Below, piece after piece: positions 51,574-60,888 of a stretch of DNA of 64,000 nt. This DNA is from Streptomyces sp. VRA16 Mangrove soil (lineage in GTDB: Bacteria > Actinomycetota > Actinomycetes > Streptomycetales > Streptomycetaceae). The notes under the pieces are model-generated. The model worked only from the letters and a program-made list of their open reading frames with translations, did not search any database and had not been told where the DNA came from. Location: positions 434,001 to 498,000 of the forward strand of contig NZ_JAFVLN010000001.1 of assembly GCF_017377775.1 (NCBI RefSeq), read 5' to 3'. A program made the translations under genes and the position numbers. Numbering within the stretch: the stretch's first letter is position 1; each line of letters begins with the position of its first letter.

Positions 51574-53309
51574 GCCGGGGCTCCTTCCTTGGCCCGCTCC
51601 GCGACGGGGGTGGATACGGGGGTCAGCGACGCGGCCGTGCGCAGCGCGGCGAGTGCGCGGGGCGCCTGCCGGGTGAGGGCGGCCGCCGCCACGAAGTGAT
51701 CGGGACGCAGCACGACCAGGCCGCAGGCCCGTACGTCGAACCAGTCCTTCAGCGCTCCGGTGCTGTCGCCGACCACGGTGACCGGCTCCGGCGACGCGGC
51801 GTACCGGGCCTCGGCCCAGGCGCGCTGGGTCTCCGGCATGAAGGACACCAGCTTGATCCGGTGCCGGCGCACGAACGCCAGGTCCGCGTCGGTCAGGAAC
51901 GCCGTCGGGTCGGTGCCCCACGTGGCGAGCGTCCACCAGTCCCCGGTGACGTCGTCGAGCAACACACCGGTGGCGTCAGCCGTGTTGACGCGCGGCTGGA
52001 TGAACTGCAGCCCGACGGGCGAGAGTTCACCGGCCGAGTCGACGAAGGGTGCGAGGGTCGCGCCGCGTTTGAAGCCCGCTCGCGCCCGGCCCGGGGTGAG
52101 CGTGGCCTGGTCGACGACGACCCCGGCGGCGTAGCGCGGCATGGGCTTGAAGCGCAGCTCGGTGAAGTACGACTTCCACTTCGGTACGAGGTTGAGCGCG
52201 GACGCGGCGACATCGCGCACGGCGCCGCCGAACCGGCCCATCTTCATGACCGTGCCCGCCGCCATGTTGACGTCGATCATGTCGGAGGCGTGCTTGCGGC
52301 GCTCCTCGGTGTACGTGTCCAGGAGCGTGTCGCCAGCGTCGCCGGCGAGGACGGCGCTGAGCTTCCACGCCAGGTTCGTCGCGTCGCGGATGCCGGAGTT
52401 CCAGCCCTGGCCGAGCCAGACCGGCATCAGGTGCGCGGCGTCACCGGCGACGAAGACCCGGCCCTTGCGGAAGTCGGAGGCGACGCGGCCGTGGTGGGTG
52501 AACGTGCGCTGGTTGATGACCTTCAGCGCGGCCGGGTCGGGGACGTGCCGCCGTAGCAGCTCGTGCATGAAGGCGGGGTCGGCGCAGCGCTCGGTCGGCT
52601 CGTCGTCGTGGAGCATGAACTCCCAGCGGCGGATGCCCTGCGGCAGGCCGATGGAGACGTACGGGCGGCGCGGGTCGGCGCCGAGATAGACGGACGGGGT
52701 GCCGATCGGGTCGTCCGCCACGTCGACGACCACCCAGCGGGTCGACGGCGACTTGCCCTCGAACTCCACGCCCATCCACTTGCGGGTGAAGGAGCTGCCG
52801 CCCTCGCAGCCGACGGCGTAGCGGGCGGTGAAGGTGACGGTCCCGACGGCGGTGCCCTCGGCGTCGAGCCGCTCGGCGGTGACGGCGACGTGGTCGCCGC
52901 GGTCCTTCAGGCCCACCACCTTGTGGCCGAAGCGCAGTTCGGTGCCGGCGAACCGGTCGAGCCCGGCGGCGAGTTCCTTGTCGACCAGCGGCTGGATGAA
53001 GCCGTGCTTGCGCGGATAGCCGAACTCCTGCGTCCGCGGATTGTTGATGGCGAGGACCTGGCCGGTGCCGTTGACCAGGCGCACCACGTGGTGCGGGACC
53101 GTGAACGGCTCGATCCGCTGCCACAGGCCGGCCGTGTGCAGGGTGCGGATCGACTCGTCGTCGAGGCCGACGCCGCGCGGGTAGTCGATCAGCTCGTGGC
53201 GGGCTTCGAGGACGGTGGCCCGGTGGCCGCGCACGCCGATCAGATTGGCGAGGGTGAGGCCGACCGGCCCGGCTCCGATGACAACGACGTCGGTGTCGAA
53301 GGTGCTCAT
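51570..53309 (-). CDS. mhpA: 3-(3-hydroxyphenyl)propionate hydroxylase
   Basis: FAD monooxygenase that hydroxylates 3-(3-hydroxyphenyl)propionate to the 2,3-dihydroxy compound. The 579-residue protein has the FAD motif V-V-I-G-A-G-P-V-G-L-T near the N-terminus and the second FAD motif G-D-A-A-H-L-M-P-V-W-L-G-Q-G near 300. The C-terminal thioredoxin-like domain is present. The ATG at 53309 starts the conserved strand, 17 bp after mhpC, and the stop overlaps mhpB. Confidence 0.92.
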   Translation of the reverse strand: MSTFDTDVVVIGAGPVGLTLANLIGVRGHRATVLEARHELIDYPRGVGLDDESIRTLHTAGLWQRIEPFTVPHHVVRLVNGTGQVLAINNPRTQEFGYPRKHGFIQPLVDKELAAGLDRFAGTELRFGHKVVGLKDRGDHVAVTAERLDAEGTAVGTVTFTARYAVGCEGGSSFTRKWMGVEFEGKSPSTRWVVVDVADDPIGTPSVYLGADPRRPYVSIGLPQGIRRWEFMLHDDEPTERCADPAFMHELLRRHVPDPAALKVINQRTFTHHGRVASDFRKGRVFVAGDAAHLMPVWLGQGWNSGIRDATNLAWKLSAVLAGDAGDTLLDTYTEERRKHASDMIDVNMAAGTVMKMGRFGGAVRDVAASALNLVPKWKSYFTELRFKPMPRYAAGVVVDQATLTPGRARAGFKRGATLAPFVDSAGELSPVGLQFIQPRVNTADATGVLLDDVTGDWWTLATWGTDPTAFLTDADLAFVRRHRIKLVSFMPETQRAWAEARYAASPEPVTVVGDSTGALKDWFDVRACGLVVLRPDHFVAAAALTRQAPRALAALRTAASLTPVSTPVAERAKEGAPA

Positions 53310-53326
53310 GGGTGGGTCCGATCGGT

Positions 53327-54187
53327 TCAGTTGTGCGACAGGAAGTCGATGACGAGGCGGTTGAACTCGGCGGCGTGCTCGATCATCGCCCAGTGCCCGC
53401 ACCGGTTGAGCAGCACGAGCCGCGAGTCGGGGATGTTCGCGAGCAGCCACAGGCTGGTCTCGTAGTGCAGGACCCGGTCGTCCTTGCCGTGGATCAGCAG
53501 CGTCGGCGCCGTGATGCCGGGGATCTGCGCGCGGTCCACCTTGATCGGGATGGGCGCGCCGTGCGCGAGGCCCTCGACGTAGTTCTTCAGGTGGTCGGGG
53601 CGGGCGAGCGCCGCCTCCGAGCGGGCCCGGGTCAGCTCCGGCGTCGCGAACCGCGCCTTGTCGTACGTCATGATCTCGACCAGCGCCCGCATGTTCTCCG
53701 GGCTCGCGTCCTTGTACGCCTTGACCAGGACCTTCAGGCCCTCGCTCGGGCCGTCGCCCGGACCGAACAGGGAGGCGGGCCCGCGGCCGAGCGAGGCGCC
53801 CATCGTCACCAGGTGCGTGAGGCGCTCGGGGTGCAGCGTGGCGAAGCGGACGGCGGTGTGGCCGCCCATCGAGTTGCCGACGAGGGCCGCCTTGTCGAGG
53901 CCCAGCGCGTCGAGGAACTCCACGAGCGTCGCGTCGTGGTCCATGTCCGCGGTCGCCTGCGCGTCGGAGTCGCCCCACCCCGGCATGTCGGGGGCGACGA
54001 CGCGGAAACCGGCGTCGGCGATCGCGCCGATGTTGCCCGAGAAGTTCGACCAGCCCGTCGCCCCGGGGCCGGACCCGTGCAGCAGGACGACCGGTGTGGC
54101 GCCGGCTTCCCCGGCCTCGTAGTAGCGCATGCGCAGACCCGACGGAAGGGCGATGTCGTGCGCCGCGGCTTCCTTGGTGAGGGACAT
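53327..54187 (-). CDS. mhpC: 2-hydroxy-6-oxonona-2,4-dienedioate hydrolase
   Basis: Alpha/beta hydrolase that cleaves the meta-ring-fission product to 2-hydroxypentadienoate and succinate. The 286-residue protein has the oxyanion run L-L-H-G-S-G-P-G-A-T-G-W, nucleophile G-N-S-M-G-G, acid in H-G-K-D-D-R and His in C-G-H-W-A. It is the first gene of the mhpC-mhpA-mhpB operon. The 222-bp upstream gap carries a possible leftward TTGACA (54273-54278) but no matching -10 at normal spacing. Confidence 0.92.
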   Translation of the reverse strand: MSLTKEAAAHDIALPSGLRMRYYEAGEAGATPVVLLHGSGPGATGWSNFSGNIGAIADAGFRVVAPDMPGWGDSDAQATADMDHDATLVEFLDALGLDKAALVGNSMGGHTAVRFATLHPERLTHLVTMGASLGRGPASLFGPGDGPSEGLKVLVKAYKDASPENMRALVEIMTYDKARFATPELTRARSEAALARPDHLKNYVEGLAHGAPIPIKVDRAQIPGITAPTLLIHGKDDRVLHYETSLWLLANIPDSRLVLLNRCGHWAMIEHAAEFNRLVIDFLSHN

Positions 54188-54363
54188 GATCTGGCTCCTC
54201 GTTCTCTATGTGCACATCAGCGATCGTTATTTACACGCTGGTCTTTCTGATGGAACGCTTGGTCGGTAGGAATGTCAAGGGGGTGTTGGTCACGTCGTCC
54301 GGGGCCGGGCGACGCTGTGACCAGGGACGCAGCGGACGGATCCCGGTGCGCGGGCACGCCGAA

Positions 54364-54395
54364 CAGGGCCGGGAGACACTGCCCTCCCGGCCCTG
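54364..54395 (-). terminator. Terminator of the mhpD-mhpF-mhpE operon
   Basis: Perfect 12-bp arms CAGGGCCGGGAG and CTCCCGGCCCTG around an 8-nt loop, 14 bp after the mhpE stop. It divides the pathway into two transcription units. Confidence 0.8.
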
Positions 54396-54409
54396 CGTCG
54401 TACGTGATG

Positions 54410-55423
54410 TCAGCTCGCCTGCGCGAGCCCCAGCGCCACGTCGACGATCATGTCCTCCTGGCCGCCGACGAGACCGCGCCTGCCGACCTCGACGAGGATC
54501 GTCCGCACGTCGACGCCGTACCGCTCGGCCGCCGCCTCCGCGTGCCGCAGGAACGACCCGTAGACCCCGGCGTAGCCGAGCGTGAGGGTCTCGCGGTCGA
54601 CGCGCACCGGGCGGTCCTGGAGCGGGCGCACCAGGTCCTCGGCCGCGTCCTGGAGCGCGAAGAGATCGCAGCCGTGGTCCCAGCCGTTGAGGTCGGCGAC
54701 CGCGATGAACGGCTCGATCGGGCAGTTGCCCGCGCCCGCACCCTGCCCGGCGAGGGAGGCGTCCACGCGGGTCACGCCCTCCTCGACCGCGACCATCGAG
54801 TTGGCGACGGCGAGGGAGAGGTTCTCGTGGGCGTGGATGCCGATCTCCGTGGCCGGGTCGAGCACGTCGCGGTAGGCGCGCATCCGCTCGCGCACGCCGT
54901 CCATCATCAGCCGGCCGCCGGAGTCGGTGACGTAGACGCAGTGGGCGCCGTACGACTCCATGAGCTTGGCCTGCTGGGCAAGGGTCCGCGCGTCGGCCAT
55001 GTGGCTCATCATCAGGAAGCCGGAGACGTCCATGCCCAACTCGCGCGCGGTGGCGATGTGCTGGGCCGAGACGTCGGCCTCGGTGCAGTGCGTGGCGACC
55101 CGCACCGAGCGCACCCCGAGCGCGTACGCCTGCTTCAGCTCCTCGATGGTGCCGATGCCGGGGAGCAGGAGCGTGGTCAGGCGGGCGTTCTCGATCTGTG
55201 CGGCCGCGGCCTCGATCCACTCCCAGTCGGTGTGGCTGCCGGGGCCGTAGTTGAGGGAGCCGCCGGCGAGGCCGTCGCCGTGCGAGACCTCGATGCCGTC
55301 GACACCGGCCGCGTCGAGCGCGGCCACGATCCGGCCTACCTGCCCGGGCTCGATGCGGTGCCGGATGGCGTGCATGCCGTCGCGCAGGGTGACGTCCTGG
55401 ATGAACAGCTTGGTGGCGGTCAT
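54410..55423 (-). CDS. mhpE: 4-hydroxy-2-oxovalerate aldolase
   Basis: Splits 4-hydroxy-2-oxovalerate into pyruvate and acetaldehyde. The 337-residue protein is an HMG-CoA-lyase-type TIM barrel with the metal/substrate loop D-V-T-L-R-D-G-M-H near residues 10-18 and the metal-binding H-A-H in G-I-H-A-H-E-N-L. Such aldolases form a complex with MhpF that channels acetaldehyde. The ATG overlaps the mhpF stop by four bases. Confidence 0.93.
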   Translation of the reverse strand: MTATKLFIQDVTLRDGMHAIRHRIEPGQVGRIVAALDAAGVDGIEVSHGDGLAGGSLNYGPGSHTDWEWIEAAAAQIENARLTTLLLPGIGTIEELKQAYALGVRSVRVATHCTEADVSAQHIATARELGMDVSGFLMMSHMADARTLAQQAKLMESYGAHCVYVTDSGGRLMMDGVRERMRAYRDVLDPATEIGIHAHENLSLAVANSMVAVEEGVTRVDASLAGQGAGAGNCPIEPFIAVADLNGWDHGCDLFALQDAAEDLVRPLQDRPVRVDRETLTLGYAGVYGSFLRHAEAAAERYGVDVRTILVEVGRRGLVGGQEDMIVDVALGLAQAS

Positions 55424-56367
55424 GCGTCGGCTCCCTGGAGTGCGGTGGCGCGGGCGGCCATGGCCTCGGCCATCCGCAGGGCCGCGCTGGTCATGATGTC
55501 GAGGTTTCCGGCGTACGCCGGGAGGTAGTGGGCGGCGCCCTCGACCTCCAGGAAGACGGAGACCTGGTGGGTGGCCGGGGCCCCGGTGAGGGTGTGCACC
55601 GGCTGGTCGGCGGGGACCGGGGCGATCTGCACCTGCTGCTTGAGGCGGTAGCCCGGCACGTACGCCGACACCTCGTCGACCCGCTTCGCGATGGCCGCGC
55701 GGATCGCTGCGTGGGTCGCCTCGTCGGGCGCGTCCACCAGCGCGAGCACGGTGTCGCGCATGATCAGCGGCGGCTCGGCCGGGTTCAGGATGATGACCGC
55801 CTTGCCGCGCTCGGCGCCGCCGACCGTCTCGATGGCGTGGCTGGTCGTCTCCGTGAACTCGTCGATGTTGGCGCGGGTGCCGGGCCCGGCGCTCTTCGAC
55901 GCGATCGAGGCGACGATCTCCGCGTACGGGACCGGCGCCACCGAGGAGATTGCGGCGACGATCGGGATGGTGGCCTGGCCGCCGCACGTCACCATGTTCA
56001 CGTCGTCGGCGGCGACATGGTCGTGCAGATTGACGGCGGGGATCACCATGGGGCCGATCGCGGCGGGCGTCAGGTCGATGAGCTGCTTGCCGTACGGGGC
56101 GAGCGCGGCGGCGTTGGCGACGTGCGCCTTCGCGGACGTCGCGTCGAAGACGATCCTGATGTCCTCGAAGCCGTCCATGGCGATCAGGCCCTGCACGCCC
56201 TCGGCGGTCACGGGCACCCCGAGCCGCCTGGCGCGGGCGAGCCCGTCGGAGGCGGGGTCGATACCGACCATCGCGCCCATCTCCAGGGTGTCCGAAAGGC
56301 GGAGCACCTTGATCATCAGGTCGGTGCCGATGTTGCCCGAGCCGATGACGGCGACCTTGGTCTTCAT
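55420..56367 (-). CDS. mhpF: Acetaldehyde dehydrogenase (acylating)
   Basis: Converts acetaldehyde and CoA to acetyl-CoA with NAD+. The 315-residue protein opens [13 protein letters not shown], a Rossmann NAD site, and the catalytic Cys is in M-V-T-C-G-G-Q-A-T near 131. It acts with the MhpE aldolase. Start and stop overlap both neighbours by four bases (ATGA), so translation is tightly coupled. Confidence 0.93.
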   Translation of the reverse strand: MKTKVAVIGSGNIGTDLMIKVLRLSDTLEMGAMVGIDPASDGLARARRLGVPVTAEGVQGLIAMDGFEDIRIVFDATSAKAHVANAAALAPYGKQLIDLTPAAIGPMVIPAVNLHDHVAADDVNMVTCGGQATIPIVAAISSVAPVPYAEIVASIASKSAGPGTRANIDEFTETTSHAIETVGGAERGKAVIILNPAEPPLIMRDTVLALVDAPDEATHAAIRAAIAKRVDEVSAYVPGYRLKQQVQIAPVPADQPVHTLTGAPATHQVSVFLEVEGAAHYLPAYAGNLDIMTSAALRMAEAMAARATALQGADA

Positions 56368-57203
56368 GCGGAGGCTCCTTCGTTGCCGGCGGCTTCGCCG
56401 GCGGAGGCGTGGAAGCGGACGGAGACGGTGCCGAGGCCGGTGATCCTGGCGGTGAACACGTCTCCGGCCACGGCGGGCACCATCGGGCCGAGCGCGCCCG
56501 AGAGCACGACCTGGCCCGCGCGCAGCGGGTCGCCGACGTCGCGGGCGGTCCGGGCGAGCCAGGCCAGGGCGGTGAGCGGATCGCCCAGGCAGGCCGCGCC
56601 GTCGCCGCTGGAGACGGTCTCGTCGTGCCGGTCCAGGGTCATGGCGGCCTCGACCGGCTCGAACTCGGAGAGCGTCCTGGCCGGGGTGCCGAGCACGTAG
56701 AGCGCCGAGGAGCCGTTGTCGGCCACCGTGTCGCCGAAGGTGATGTCCCAGTCGGCGATCCGGCTGTCCACGATCTCCAGGGCGGGGACGGCGTGCGCGA
56801 CGGCGGCACGGATCTGGGCGTCGTCCAGCGGGCCCTCGGCGAGGTCCGCGCCGAGCACGAACGCGATCTCCGCCTCGACCTTCGGCTGCAGCAGCGTCCC
56901 GACCGGCACGGAGGCGCCGTCCGCGACGCTCATGTCGGCGAACAGCACGCCGAAGTCCGGCTGGTCCACGCCCAGTTGACGCTGCACGGCGGGGGAGGTG
57001 AGGCCGATCTTGCGGCCGGTGACGCGGGCGCCGTCCGCGAGGCGGCGCGCGGTGAGCAGCTCCTGGACGGCGTACGCCGCCTTCACGTCGTCGCTGCCGA
57101 TCAGATCGCGCACCGGGGGGCAGGGCACATGGTCGGCGGTGGCGCGGAGCAGCCGCTCGGCCGCCTGCGCCACGGCGTCGTTGCCGGGGGAGATCTCGTT
57201 CAT
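56364..57203 (-). CDS. mhpD: 2-keto-4-pentenoate hydratase
   Basis: Adds water to 2-hydroxypentadienoate to give 4-hydroxy-2-oxovalerate. The 279-residue protein belongs to the hydratase/decarboxylase branch of the FAH superfamily, with K-I-G-L-T-S near 67 and the metal ligands in K-V-E-A-E-I-A-F. It is the first gene of mhpD-mhpF-mhpE. An IclR-type palindrome lies 43 bp upstream. The ATG at 57203 follows GGGGGAG. Confidence 0.92.
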   Translation of the reverse strand: MNEISPGNDAVAQAAERLLRATADHVPCPPVRDLIGSDDVKAAYAVQELLTARRLADGARVTGRKIGLTSPAVQRQLGVDQPDFGVLFADMSVADGASVPVGTLLQPKVEAEIAFVLGADLAEGPLDDAQIRAAVAHAVPALEIVDSRIADWDITFGDTVADNGSSALYVLGTPARTLSEFEPVEAAMTLDRHDETVSSGDGAACLGDPLTALAWLARTARDVGDPLRAGQVVLSGALGPMVPAVAGDVFTARITGLGTVSVRFHASAGEAAGNEGASA

Positions 57204-57245
57204 GCCCCCAGCTTGGACACGCGCGTCGCCCGACGCCCAGCGATC

Positions 57246-57264
57246 AGTTCCGCCTCGCGGAACT
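57246..57264. promoter_or_regulatory. IclR-type operator of mhpD
   Basis: AGTTCCGC-CTC-GCGGAACT, perfect 8-bp arms, 43 bp before the mhpD start. The TTCCGC/GCGGAA form is typical of IclR-family sites in catabolic operons, and two IclR genes lie just upstream. Confidence 0.7.
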
Positions 57265-57326
57265 AGTCCGCCGATCGGTGGGGTGGCCCTCCTGGCCGCG
57301 TCCATGTGGGGCAGTGCTCGTGCCCC

Positions 57327-57430
57327 GTCAGGGGCGCGGGGCTGTGTCCGATCTGCGGCTCCGCCGCGCGGGCGCGACCGGCGGTGAGGTGTGCCCCGCC
57401 AGGGGCGCGGGGAACTGTGCGACCAGCCCC
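57327..57430. repeat. Two Streptomyces-type intergenic repeat copies
   Basis: Copies at 57327-57368 (CAGGGGCGCGGGGCTGTG, then CTGCGGCTCCGCCGCG) and 57392-57430 (CAGGGGCGCGGGGAACTGTG, then GACCAGCCCC). From memory, closely similar GC-rich elements occur many times between genes in Streptomyces genomes. Confidence 0.6.
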
Positions 57431-57533
57431 CACCTGGCCTGCACCCGGCGGTGGTGCGACCGGGACCGAGCTGGAGGCCGGTTGGAGCGCTCGCCCCGCG
57501 CCGGGGTGCCGCCTTGCCCACCCTGCCGCCCAT

Positions 57534-57660
57534 GGCGGCAGATTGCCCAAGGCGGCGCGGCAGCCGGCCGGGGCGGGCGACCGGCGGCGGATCGCCCACG
57601 GCGCGGGCGACCGGCGGCAGATTGCCCAATGCTCCGGGGCGCGGCGGATTGCCCAAGGCG
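57534..57660. repeat. Four-unit degenerate tandem repeat
   Basis: Units around GGCGGCAGATTGCCCAA at about 57534, 57585, 57613 and 57641, the middle two also sharing a GCGGGCGACC prefix. Unit spacing varies between roughly 28 and 51 bp. No CRISPR-like regularity. Confidence 0.6.
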
Positions 57661-57685
57661 AGGGTGCTGCAGCCGGGCGGGGCCG

Positions 57686-58450
57686 TCAGTGGCCGCGCAA
57701 TTCGGCGCGGCGGCCCAGGGTCGCGGAGATCCCGGCGGCAGCCGCCCGCACACTGTTGGCATGCCGCGCCGGCTGGAACCGATGGACCGGCCCCGTCACA
57801 CTCACCGCGGCCACGATCTCGTCCGAGGGGCCGAAGATCCCGGCGGCCACACAGACGATGCCGACCGCGGACTCCTCGTACTCGAAGGCGACGCCCTTCG
57901 TGACGACCTCGTTCAGCTGCCGCGTCAGCACGTCGAGGTTGGTGATCGTCCGTGGCGCCTTGCGCTCCAGGGGCCCGCGCAGGGCCGCCTCCCGCACGTC
58001 GGCCGGGGCATGCCCGAGCAGCACCTTGCCGAGCGCGGTCGCGTGCAGCGGCATGCGTCCGCCCAGCCGCGACGGGGAGTCGGCCTGCTGATGGCCGCCC
58101 ATCTTGGCGACGTACACGACCTCCGTGCCCTCCCGGGTGCCCAGGTGGACGAGTTCGTGGGTGCGCTCGTACAGGTCCTCCAGGAACGGGGTGGCCACTT
58201 CGAGCAGCCCGCGCTCGACCGACGCGCGCATCCCCAGCTCGAAGACGAGACCCGACAGGCGGTACCGCCCCTGGTGGCGGTCGAGGAGCCGGGCCGCGAC
58301 CAGGTCGCCGAGCACCCGGTGCAGCGTGCTCTTCGCGAAGCCCGTACGCCGCTGAAGTTCCGTGAAGCCCAGGGAGGTGTCCTCGACGGTGAACGCCTGC
58401 AGCACGGCGAGGGCCTTGCTCAGGACGCCGCTCGGCGCGTCGTCGCTCAA
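57686..58450 (-). CDS. IclR-family regulator
   Basis: The 254-residue protein has an N-terminal winged helix (about 8-65: F-T-E-L-Q-R-R-T-G-F-A-K-S-T-L-H-R-V-L) and a C-terminal IclR effector domain (L-H-A-T-A-L-G-K-V-L-L-G). It is the likely regulator of the mhp operons, because IclR proteins commonly control aromatic acid catabolism (MhpR in E. coli is one). The TTG at 58450 is chosen because AAGGAAG lies about seven bases upstream. An ATG at 58540 with no ribosome site would add 30 residues and overlap the divergent promoter. Confidence 0.88.
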   Translation of the reverse strand: MSDDAPSGVLSKALAVLQAFTVEDTSLGFTELQRRTGFAKSTLHRVLGDLVAARLLDRHQGRYRLSGLVFELGMRASVERGLLEVATPFLEDLYERTHELVHLGTREGTEVVYVAKMGGHQQADSPSRLGGRMPLHATALGKVLLGHAPADVREAALRGPLERKAPRTITNLDVLTRQLNEVVTKGVAFEYEESAVGIVCVAAGIFGPSDEIVAAVSVTGPVHRFQPARHANSVRAAAAGISATLGRRAELRGH

Positions 58451-58512
58451 CGGGTCTTCCTTCCGGGCGTCGCTACGTCTCGACTGTACGGGACCCGAAC
58501 CGCGCCCCTCGG

Positions 58513-58529
58513 GGTGACGCTGCGTCACC
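58513..58529. promoter_or_regulatory. Palindrome between the two IclR genes
   Basis: GGTGACG-CTG-CGTCACC, perfect 7-bp arms, 22 bp upstream of the rightward IclR start. A likely autoregulatory site. Confidence 0.5.
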
Positions 58530-58551
58530 GGCGCGGACATAGACTGTGCGA

Positions 58552-59271
58552 ATGAGCGACAACCAGGCAGGAGCGGGCACGGCCGGCGAGACCGCGGGAA
58601 AGGGCAGGGCCGTCGGTTCCCAGACGCTGGCGCGCGGACTGCTCGCCCTCGAACTGGTCGCCGGGCAGCCGCAGGGCCTCGCCGTGCAGGACGTGGCGCA
58701 GCGCCTCGGCGTCCACCGCACCATCGCGTACCGGATCCTGGTCACGCTCGCCGAGCACCACCTGGTCGTGCGGACCTCCGACGGCCGTTACCGGGCGGGA
58801 TCCGGCACCGTCACGCTGGCCCGCGGCTACGCGGCGGGTGTCCGCGAGGCCGCCCTCCCGCTGCTGCGCCGCTCCGCGGACGAACTCGGCGCCACGGTCG
58901 CCCTGATCGCGGCCGAGGGCGACGAGGCCGTGGCCGTCGCCGTGGTCGAACCATGGTCCGTGGACTACCACCTCAGCTACCGCGTCGGCAGCCGCCACCC
59001 CGTCGGGGTCGGCGCCGCGGGCCTGGCCCTCGCGGCGCTGCGCCCGCCCGCGCCGGACGAGGCGCCCGAGGTCGCCCTGGCCCGCGCCGACGGATACGCG
59101 CAGACCTTCGGGCAGATCGAGCCCGGCGCGTACGGTGTCGCCGTCCCGCTGCGGATGGCCGACCCGGCGCTGCACATGTGCGTCAACCTGATCACCTCCC
59201 GCGAGGACGTGGCCCGTGGGTCCGTCGCCGCGATGAAGGCGGTCGCCGAGGAGATCTCCGCGCTCGGCTGA
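58552..59271 (+). CDS. IclR-family regulator (divergent partner)
   Basis: The 239-residue protein has its winged helix at about residues 42-72 (Q-D-V-A-Q-R-L-G-V-H-R-T-I-A-Y-R-I-L) followed by a shorter, less typical effector domain (H-P-V-G-V-G-A-A-G-L-A-L). It is divergent from the other IclR gene and precedes the MHS transporter gene, so it may control the transporter or sense a different aromatic acid. The ATG at 58552 is used; a GTG two codons upstream is possible. A terminator follows. Confidence 0.85.
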   Translation: MSDNQAGAGTAGETAGKGRAVGSQTLARGLLALELVAGQPQGLAVQDVAQRLGVHRTIAYRILVTLAEHHLVVRTSDGRYRAGSGTVTLARGYAAGVREAALPLLRRSADELGATVALIAAEGDEAVAVAVVEPWSVDYHLSYRVGSRHPVGVGAAGLALAALRPPAPDEAPEVALARADGYAQTFGQIEPGAYGVAVPLRMADPALHMCVNLITSREDVARGSVAAMKAVAEEISALG

Positions 59272-59291
59272 GCCGCACCCCGTCCCGTCCC

Positions 59292-59323
59292 AAGGGTCCC
59301 CATGTACGTGTGGGGACCCTTTT
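59292..59323 (+). terminator. Intrinsic terminator with T-tract
   Basis: AAGGGTCCCCA (59292-59302), 8-nt loop, TGGGGACCCTT (59311-59321), then T residues to 59323. Twenty bp after the IclR stop. Confidence 0.85.
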
Positions 59324-59362
59324 CGCTGCGCGCGCCGCTTTGATCGATCATCCGGGCGGGTC

Positions 59363-59391
59363 TTGACACTCTCTGTGGTCGCCCGCAAGGT
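59363..59391 (+). promoter_or_regulatory. Possible promoter of the MHS transporter gene
   Basis: TTGACA (59363-59368), 17-bp spacer, CAAGGT (59386-59391). The -10 box is weak. Confidence 0.4.
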
Positions 59392-59392
59392 G

Positions 59393-59419
59393 TTCGCTAT
59401 CTACAGAGGAGTGTGCGAA
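59393..59419. promoter_or_regulatory. Possible IclR-type half-site pair
   Basis: TTCGC (59393-59397) and GCGAA (59415-59419) flank the predicted transcription start of the transporter gene. Short arms, so tentative. Confidence 0.3.
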
Positions 59420-59520
59420 GAATGCACACGCCGCAGTCGAACGGTGGCCGTGGACGATTCCGGCCGCCGCCCGCGGGGCGCCAGAGCGCCCTCGCGACGC
59501 ACGGAATCCCGGAGCCGCAG

Positions 59521-60888
59521 ATGCCCATCAACGACGCTGCGCGTCGCGCCGAGTCACGGCGTATCGCCCTGTCCAGCTTTGTCGGCAGCGCCATCGAGTT
59601 CTACGACTTCCTGCTGTACGGCGCCGCCGCCTCGCTCGTCTTCAACGAGCTGTTCTTCACCGACCTGAACGCGCTGGCCGGCACCATCGCGGCCTTCGGC
59701 ACCCTCGCCGTCGGCTACGTCGCACGCCCGCTCGGCGGCATCGTCTTCGGCCACTTCGGCGACCGCGTCGGCCGCAAGTCGATGCTGGTGCTGACCATGA
59801 CCCTGATGGCGCTCGCCAGCTTCGCCATCGGTCTGCTGCCCACCTACGACACCGTCGGCATCTGGGCCCCGGCCCTGCTGGTCGCCTGCCGGCTCGTCCA
59901 GGGCATCGCGGTCGGCGGCGAATGGGGCGGCGCCGCGCTCATGGCGATGGAGCACGCGAGCACGGAACGCCGCGGTCTGATGGCGTCCTTCGCCAACATG
60001 GGCGGCCCCGCGGGCGCCGTGCTCGCCACCGCGGTCTTCGCCGGCTTCTCCGCGCTGCCCGAGGACGACTTCCTGGCCTGGGGCTGGCGCGTGCCGTTCC
60101 TGCTCAGCCTGCTGCTCATGGCGATCGGCCTGTTCATCCGGCTCAAGGTCACCGAGAGCCCGGTGTTCGCCGAGGCGCAGCGCCGGGCCGCGCAGGAGAC
60201 GGCCGGGCAGGAGGCGCCGCTCGTCACCGTGCTGCGCCGCTACCGCAAGAACATCGTCCTGTCCTGCCTCGGCGGCTGCGCGGCGCTCGTGCTCCAGTCA
60301 CTGCTCGCCACGTTCATGCTGACGTACGCCACGGGCGCCGGCTTCGAGCGCTCGACCGTGCTGCTCGCGCAGACGGTCTCCTCGGCGCTGCACATCTTCA
60401 CCATCCCGGCGTTCGCGATGCTCTCGGACCGGGTGGGCCGCCGCCCTGTCATGATCACCGGAGCCCTGGTCACCGCTGCCGCGGCGTTCCCGCTGTTCGC
60501 CCTGGTCAACAGCGGTTCCGTAGTGCTCCTGTTCGTGGCGTACCTCATCGGCAACCCGATCCTCCAGGCGTCGATGTACGGGCCGATGGCGGCGTTCGTC
60601 AGCGAGATGTTCGGCACCCGCGCCCGCTACACGGGAGCCTCGCTCGGCTACCAGCTCGCCTCCACGCTCGGCGCGGGCACCGCGCCGCTGATCGCCAGCA
60701 GCCTGCTCGCCGGGGCCGGCGGCGGCACCCACTCCGCCACCGTCAGCCTCTACCTGATCGGGGTCTGCCTGGTCAGCGCGGCGGCGATCGCCCTGACCAG
60801 GGAGTCCCACCGCGCCGACCTCACCGACGCCGCACCGCAGACGCCGCTGCCCGACCGGTCGCTCAGCCCTTCAGCCCCGACGACGTGA
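59521..60888 (+). CDS. mhpT: MHS-family metabolite:H+ symporter, probable aromatic acid uptake
   Basis: The 455-residue MFS protein of the metabolite:H+ symporter family has the start A-L-S-S-F-V-G-S-A-I-E-F-Y-D-F, G-H-F-G-D-R-V-G-R-K between helices 2 and 3 and V-G-G-E-W-G-G-A near helix 5. With the mhp operons beside it, uptake of 3-(3-hydroxyphenyl)propionate or a similar acid is likely (inference, the symbol is by context; E. coli MhpT is from a different MFS branch). The ATG at 59521 with GGAG fits the family start. An ATG at 59422, ten bases after GAGGAG, would add 33 residues. Confidence 0.82.
   Translation: MPINDAARRAESRRIALSSFVGSAIEFYDFLLYGAAASLVFNELFFTDLNALAGTIAAFGTLAVGYVARPLGGIVFGHFGDRVGRKSMLVLTMTLMALASFAIGLLPTYDTVGIWAPALLVACRLVQGIAVGGEWGGAALMAMEHASTERRGLMASFANMGGPAGAVLATAVFAGFSALPEDDFLAWGWRVPFLLSLLLMAIGLFIRLKVTESPVFAEAQRRAAQETAGQEAPLVTVLRRYRKNIVLSCLGGCAALVLQSLLATFMLTYATGAGFERSTVLLAQTVSSALHIFTIPAFAMLSDRVGRRPVMITGALVTAAAAFPLFALVNSGSVVLLFVAYLIGNPILQASMYGPMAAFVSEMFGTRARYTGASLGYQLASTLGAGTAPLIASSLLAGAGGGTHSATVSLYLIGVCLVSAAAIALTRESHRADLTDAAPQTPLPDRSLSPSAPTT

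Larger units (their letters stand above)
57204..57685. other. Repeat-rich gap upstream of mhpD
   Basis: A 482-bp non-coding stretch between the leftward IclR gene and mhpD. It contains the mhpD operator (57246-57264), two copies of a Streptomyces intergenic repeat and a four-unit degenerate tandem repeat, listed separately. I see no convincing gene. Confidence 0.6.

Noticed and set aside
57534..57660. Possible CRISPR array
   Set aside because: Units are degenerate, spacing is irregular, the spacers resemble each other and there are no cas genes.
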